From Desulfobacterales bacterium (GTDB lineage Bacteria > Desulfobacterota > Desulfobacteria > Desulfobacterales > C00003106): a stretch of DNA of 17,660 nt. A model generated the notes under the pieces. It worked only from the letters and a program-made list of their open reading frames with translations. It did no database searches and was not told where the DNA came from. The translations under genes and the position numbers were made by a program. The stretch spans positions 1 to 17,660 of the forward strand of contig JAUWMN010000003.1 in assembly GCA_030613165.1 (NCBI GenBank), given 5' to 3'. Of this stretch, positions 15,676-17,660 are shown in pieces. The number at the start of each line of letters is the position of its first letter. Within the stretch, counting starts at the first letter, position 1.

Positions 15676-16443
15676 ATGAACTTCATTATTCTTACTCTAT
15701 TCCCGGACATGATATCCTCAATGTTCGGGAATGGTGTTTTAAAAAGGGCTGTCGATAACGGGGGGATCGCTGTTACCCCTGTAAATATTAGGGACTTTGC
15801 CGAGGGTAAGCATCGAATAACAGATGACCGACCTTATGGCGGGGGATGCGGGATGGTCATGAAGCCGGAACCAATAACGGCAGCGATTCGTTCCGCGAAA
15901 AAAGAGTTTCCAGAGGCCTATACCATTCTTTTGACGCCGCAGGGACGAATATTTAACCAGAAGGTGGCCAGGGATCTCTTGCAGCATAAAACCCTCATAT
16001 TGATATGCGGGCGTTATGAAGGGGTAGACGAACGGATACGCGAAGAATGGGTAAATGATGAGGTCTCTATAGGAGATTATATCCTTACCGGAGGGGAACC
16101 GGCAGCATTAGTTATAGTTGATGCAGTATCTCGACTGATTCCCGGGGTATTGGGCGGGGAGTCTTCCGCAGAAGAAGATTCTTTTTCTGACGGGCTCTTG
16201 GAATATCCTCATTATACCCGTCCTCGATCATTTGAAGGAGCTGAAGTCCCAAATATTCTTCTCTCCGGAGACCACGAAAAAATAAGGCAGTGGAGGCGGA
16301 AGTCTTCATTGATGCGGACGCTTTTAAAAAGGCCCGAACTATTGGAGAGTTCTTCTCTTTCCGCAGAAGATATTGAACTTTTGGAAGAGTTGGATCTACG
16401 TATCAAGAAGGTTCTTCAGAAATATCCGGGTAACGACATGTAA
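15676..16443 (+). CDS. trmD: tRNA (guanine37-N1)-methyltransferase
   Basis: This 255-residue SPOUT methyltransferase makes m1G37 in tRNAs reading CNN codons and prevents frameshifting. The trefoil-knot SAM site is visible as LTPQGR (86-91), CGRYEGVDER (111-120) and SIGDYILTGGE (131-141). The catalytic Asp is D168 in the EEDSF segment, with R153 nearby. The ATG follows the rimM stop without spacing (TAAATG), so translational coupling is likely. Length is normal. Confidence 0.97.
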   Translation: MNFIILTLFPDMISSMFGNGVLKRAVDNGGIAVTPVNIRDFAEGKHRITDDRPYGGGCGMVMKPEPITAAIRSAKKEFPEAYTILLTPQGRIFNQKVARDLLQHKTLILICGRYEGVDERIREEWVNDEVSIGDYILTGGEPAALVIVDAVSRLIPGVLGGESSAEEDSFSDGLLEYPHYTRPRSFEGAEVPNILLSGDHEKIRQWRRKSSLMRTLLKRPELLESSSLSAEDIELLEELDLRIKKVLQKYPGNDM

Positions 16444-16450
16444 CTGTTGA

Positions 16451-16590
16451 CCTCACCGCAAAGACGCAAAGTACGCAAAGAAGAACCTAAAGAGATAAAA
16501 GAGAGGAATAAATTTTGAAGACTTTTTATGAAGCCCTCATTTTTTAACAGCCCTTAAAACTTTGCGTTCTTTGCGCCTTTGCGGTGAACC
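16451..16590. repeat. Inverted-repeat element with CGCAAAG-type ends
   Basis: The left end (16451-16480) and right end (16560-16590) are reverse complements at about 27 of 30 positions. They are built from CACCGCAAAGACGCAAAG-like units, with about 80 nt between. No target duplication is obvious and no gene is present. The element lies between trmD and the RNA methyltransferase gene and, being transcribed with the operon, could form a long hairpin there. Confidence 0.85.
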
Positions 16591-16628
16591 ATTATACAAG
16601 ACAAGAGCTAAATGCGGAATAGTATCAA

Positions 16629-17210
16629 GTGACAATAAAGAAAGAAGGTGATTGCCCGAATCTGCATATCGCCCTTATGCATTACCCCGTGTATAACAAA
16701 CATGGGAAGATTATCGCATCGGCTATTTCCGGACTTGATCTCCATGATATTGCCCGGGCTGCAAAGACTTACAGCGTGCGATCATTTGCTGTGGTAACTC
16801 CTTTGAAAGATCAACAGGAGTTGGCCAACAGAATCGTGGCACATTGGACGAATGGCTTTGGCGCTACCTATAATCCGAACCGTAAAGAAGCTCTTGCCTT
16901 GGTCCGAGTTAAGAACTCGCTGCAGGACGTTATTGACGATATAGCGAATTCCGGTCAAGGAGAACCAAAGACAGTGATCACCGATGCCAAGCCGCACCCA
17001 AACGGAATAGGTTATAAGGCCTTAGCTCAAACGTTTAAAGATGGCGCTCCATATCTTCTTCTTTTTGGAACCGCTTGGGGATTAACGACCGAATTTATTG
17101 ATAAGGCCGATTATATACTGTCACCTATTGTCGGAAAAGGGAGCTATAATCACCTTTCCGTTCGATCTGCAGCAGCGATCATATTAGATAGGCTGCTGGG
17201 AGCAAACTAA
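16629..17210 (+). CDS. SAM-dependent RNA methyltransferase (RNMT_CC / COG4752-type)
   Basis: The 193-residue product matches the family found between trmD and rplS in deltaproteobacteria: an IALMHYPVYNKHGKIIASAISGLDLHD-like start, a central region with KTVITDAKPHPN, and a C-terminal LLLFGTAWGL plus GSYNHLSVRSAAAIILDRLL knot-like segment. It is probably a SPOUT-type RNA methyltransferase, and its target is unknown. The start is uncertain. GTG at 16629 has little Shine-Dalgarno and lies 39 nt after the repeat. An AAGAAGG at 16642-16648 and the family's usual N-terminus suggest initiation slightly later, at a non-standard codon or at the ATG at 16677. Confidence 0.85.
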   Translation: MTIKKEGDCPNLHIALMHYPVYNKHGKIIASAISGLDLHDIARAAKTYSVRSFAVVTPLKDQQELANRIVAHWTNGFGATYNPNRKEALALVRVKNSLQDVIDDIANSGQGEPKTVITDAKPHPNGIGYKALAQTFKDGAPYLLLFGTAWGLTTEFIDKADYILSPIVGKGSYNHLSVRSAAAIILDRLLGAN

Positions 17211-17216
17211 TAAAAT

Positions 17217-17230
17217 CAGGCTATCGCCTG
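17217..17230 (+). promoter_or_regulatory. Small hairpin before the rplS ribosome binding site
   Basis: CAGGC-TATC-GCCTG forms a 5-bp hairpin ending about 5 nt before the AGGAGG Shine-Dalgarno of rplS. It could be a minimal leader structure, but a 5-bp stem is also common by chance. Confidence 0.25.
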
Positions 17231-17253
17231 CAACAGGAGGATAAGTAAACAAA

Positions 17254-17604
17254 ATGAATACGGTTCTTCAACAATTTGAAAAGGAACAGATGCGTGTTGA
17301 TCTTCCAACCTTCAGACCTGGCGATACAGTCAATGTCTCTGTCCGGATTAAAGAGGGAGATAAGGAGAGGATACAGGTTTTCAAAGGAGTGGTAATCAAG
17401 AAAAGGAAAGGACTGGCGAACGCCTCTTTGACCGTCAGGAAAATCTCTTACGGCATTGGTGTAGAACGCGTTTTTCCGTTGCACTCTCCACACATTGCAA
17501 AAATTGAAGTGGTGAGCCGAGGACGTGTTCGTCGCTCCAGGCTCTATTATTTAAGAGCGCTGAAAGGAAAGGCAGCTCGCATCAAAGAGCGTAGATTTAA
17601 ATAG
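17254..17604 (+). CDS. rplS: 50S ribosomal protein L19
   Basis: This 116-residue protein has the L19 core: [20 protein letters not shown], then [12 protein letters not shown], the FPLHSP motif (about 70-75) and an Arg/Lys-rich C-terminus ([25 protein letters not shown]). L19 sits at the 30S-50S interface. An AGGAGG Shine-Dalgarno (17235-17240) lies upstream of the ATG. Its position after trmD and the RNA methyltransferase gene is the usual deltaproteobacterial order. Confidence 0.97.
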   Translation: MNTVLQQFEKEQMRVDLPTFRPGDTVNVSVRIKEGDKERIQVFKGVVIKKRKGLANASLTVRKISYGIGVERVFPLHSPHIAKIEVVSRGRVRRSRLYYLRALKGKAARIKERRFK

Positions 17605-17617
17605 TGGGGATAGACTG

Positions 17618-17660
17618 AGACCTTTGCATAATGCGACATTTTTTTGTCAGGCAAGGAAGG
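17618..17660. mobile_element. MITE-like element, copy C, cut by the window end
   Basis: The 43 nt from AGACCTTTGCA to the window edge match the left end of copy B (15021-15063) at 39 of 43 positions without gaps, including the GACATTTTTTTGTC hairpin. It begins 13 nt after the rplS stop. Its other end and target duplication are outside the window. Confidence 0.8.

Overview
The window looks like a chromosomal segment of an anaerobic deltaproteobacterium (Desulfobacterota). The pointers are the gene order ffh-rpsP-khpA-rimM-trmD-RNA methyltransferase-rplS, the HD/HDOD and NtrC-type signalling genes, a UGA-containing glutaredoxin-like gene, and many small palindromic repeats between genes. This placement is an inference from gene content; no rRNA or other direct taxonomic marker is present.

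Layout. (1) 2-5004, plus strand: a signalling locus with the 3' part of a PAS-histidine kinase, a REC-coiled coil-PAS response regulator, a short HD-GYP N-terminal-like protein overlapping an HDOD protein, and a sigma-54-activating response regulator. Two broken receiver (REC) domains sit between these genes at 2142 and 3409. (2) 5036-8317, minus strand: read in transcription order, a 75-residue glutaredoxin-like gene with two in-frame UGA codons, a LOG-family gene, ktrB (overlapping LOG by ATGA) and ktrA. This is a K+ uptake group interrupted by two repeat blocks. (3) 8617-11296, plus: a membrane-anchored GerMN protein and an EF-G. (4) 11241-12680, minus: a secreted M48 metalloprotease with TPRs that converges on and overlaps the EF-G gene. 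(5) 13085-17604, plus: the ffh to rplS translation and secretion operon.

The most notable item is the gene at 8090-8317. Ordinary gene calling would miss it because TGA occurs at codon 13 (in the glutaredoxin active-site position, U-P-F-T) and again at codon 73 (U-G-V-stop). Each UGA is followed at about 20-24 nt by a stem-loop whose apical loop begins with G, as expected of bacterial SECIS elements. It is therefore a strong candidate for a protein with two selenocysteines.

The second theme is repeats. At least six repeat blocks from several families fill most intergenic gaps. One 140-bp MITE-like element at 15021-15160 is flanked by a perfect 7-bp duplication that includes the khpA stop codon. 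It appears to supply the ribosome-binding site and TTG start of rimM. A related copy lies just upstream of the M48 protease gene, and a third begins after rplS and runs off the window.
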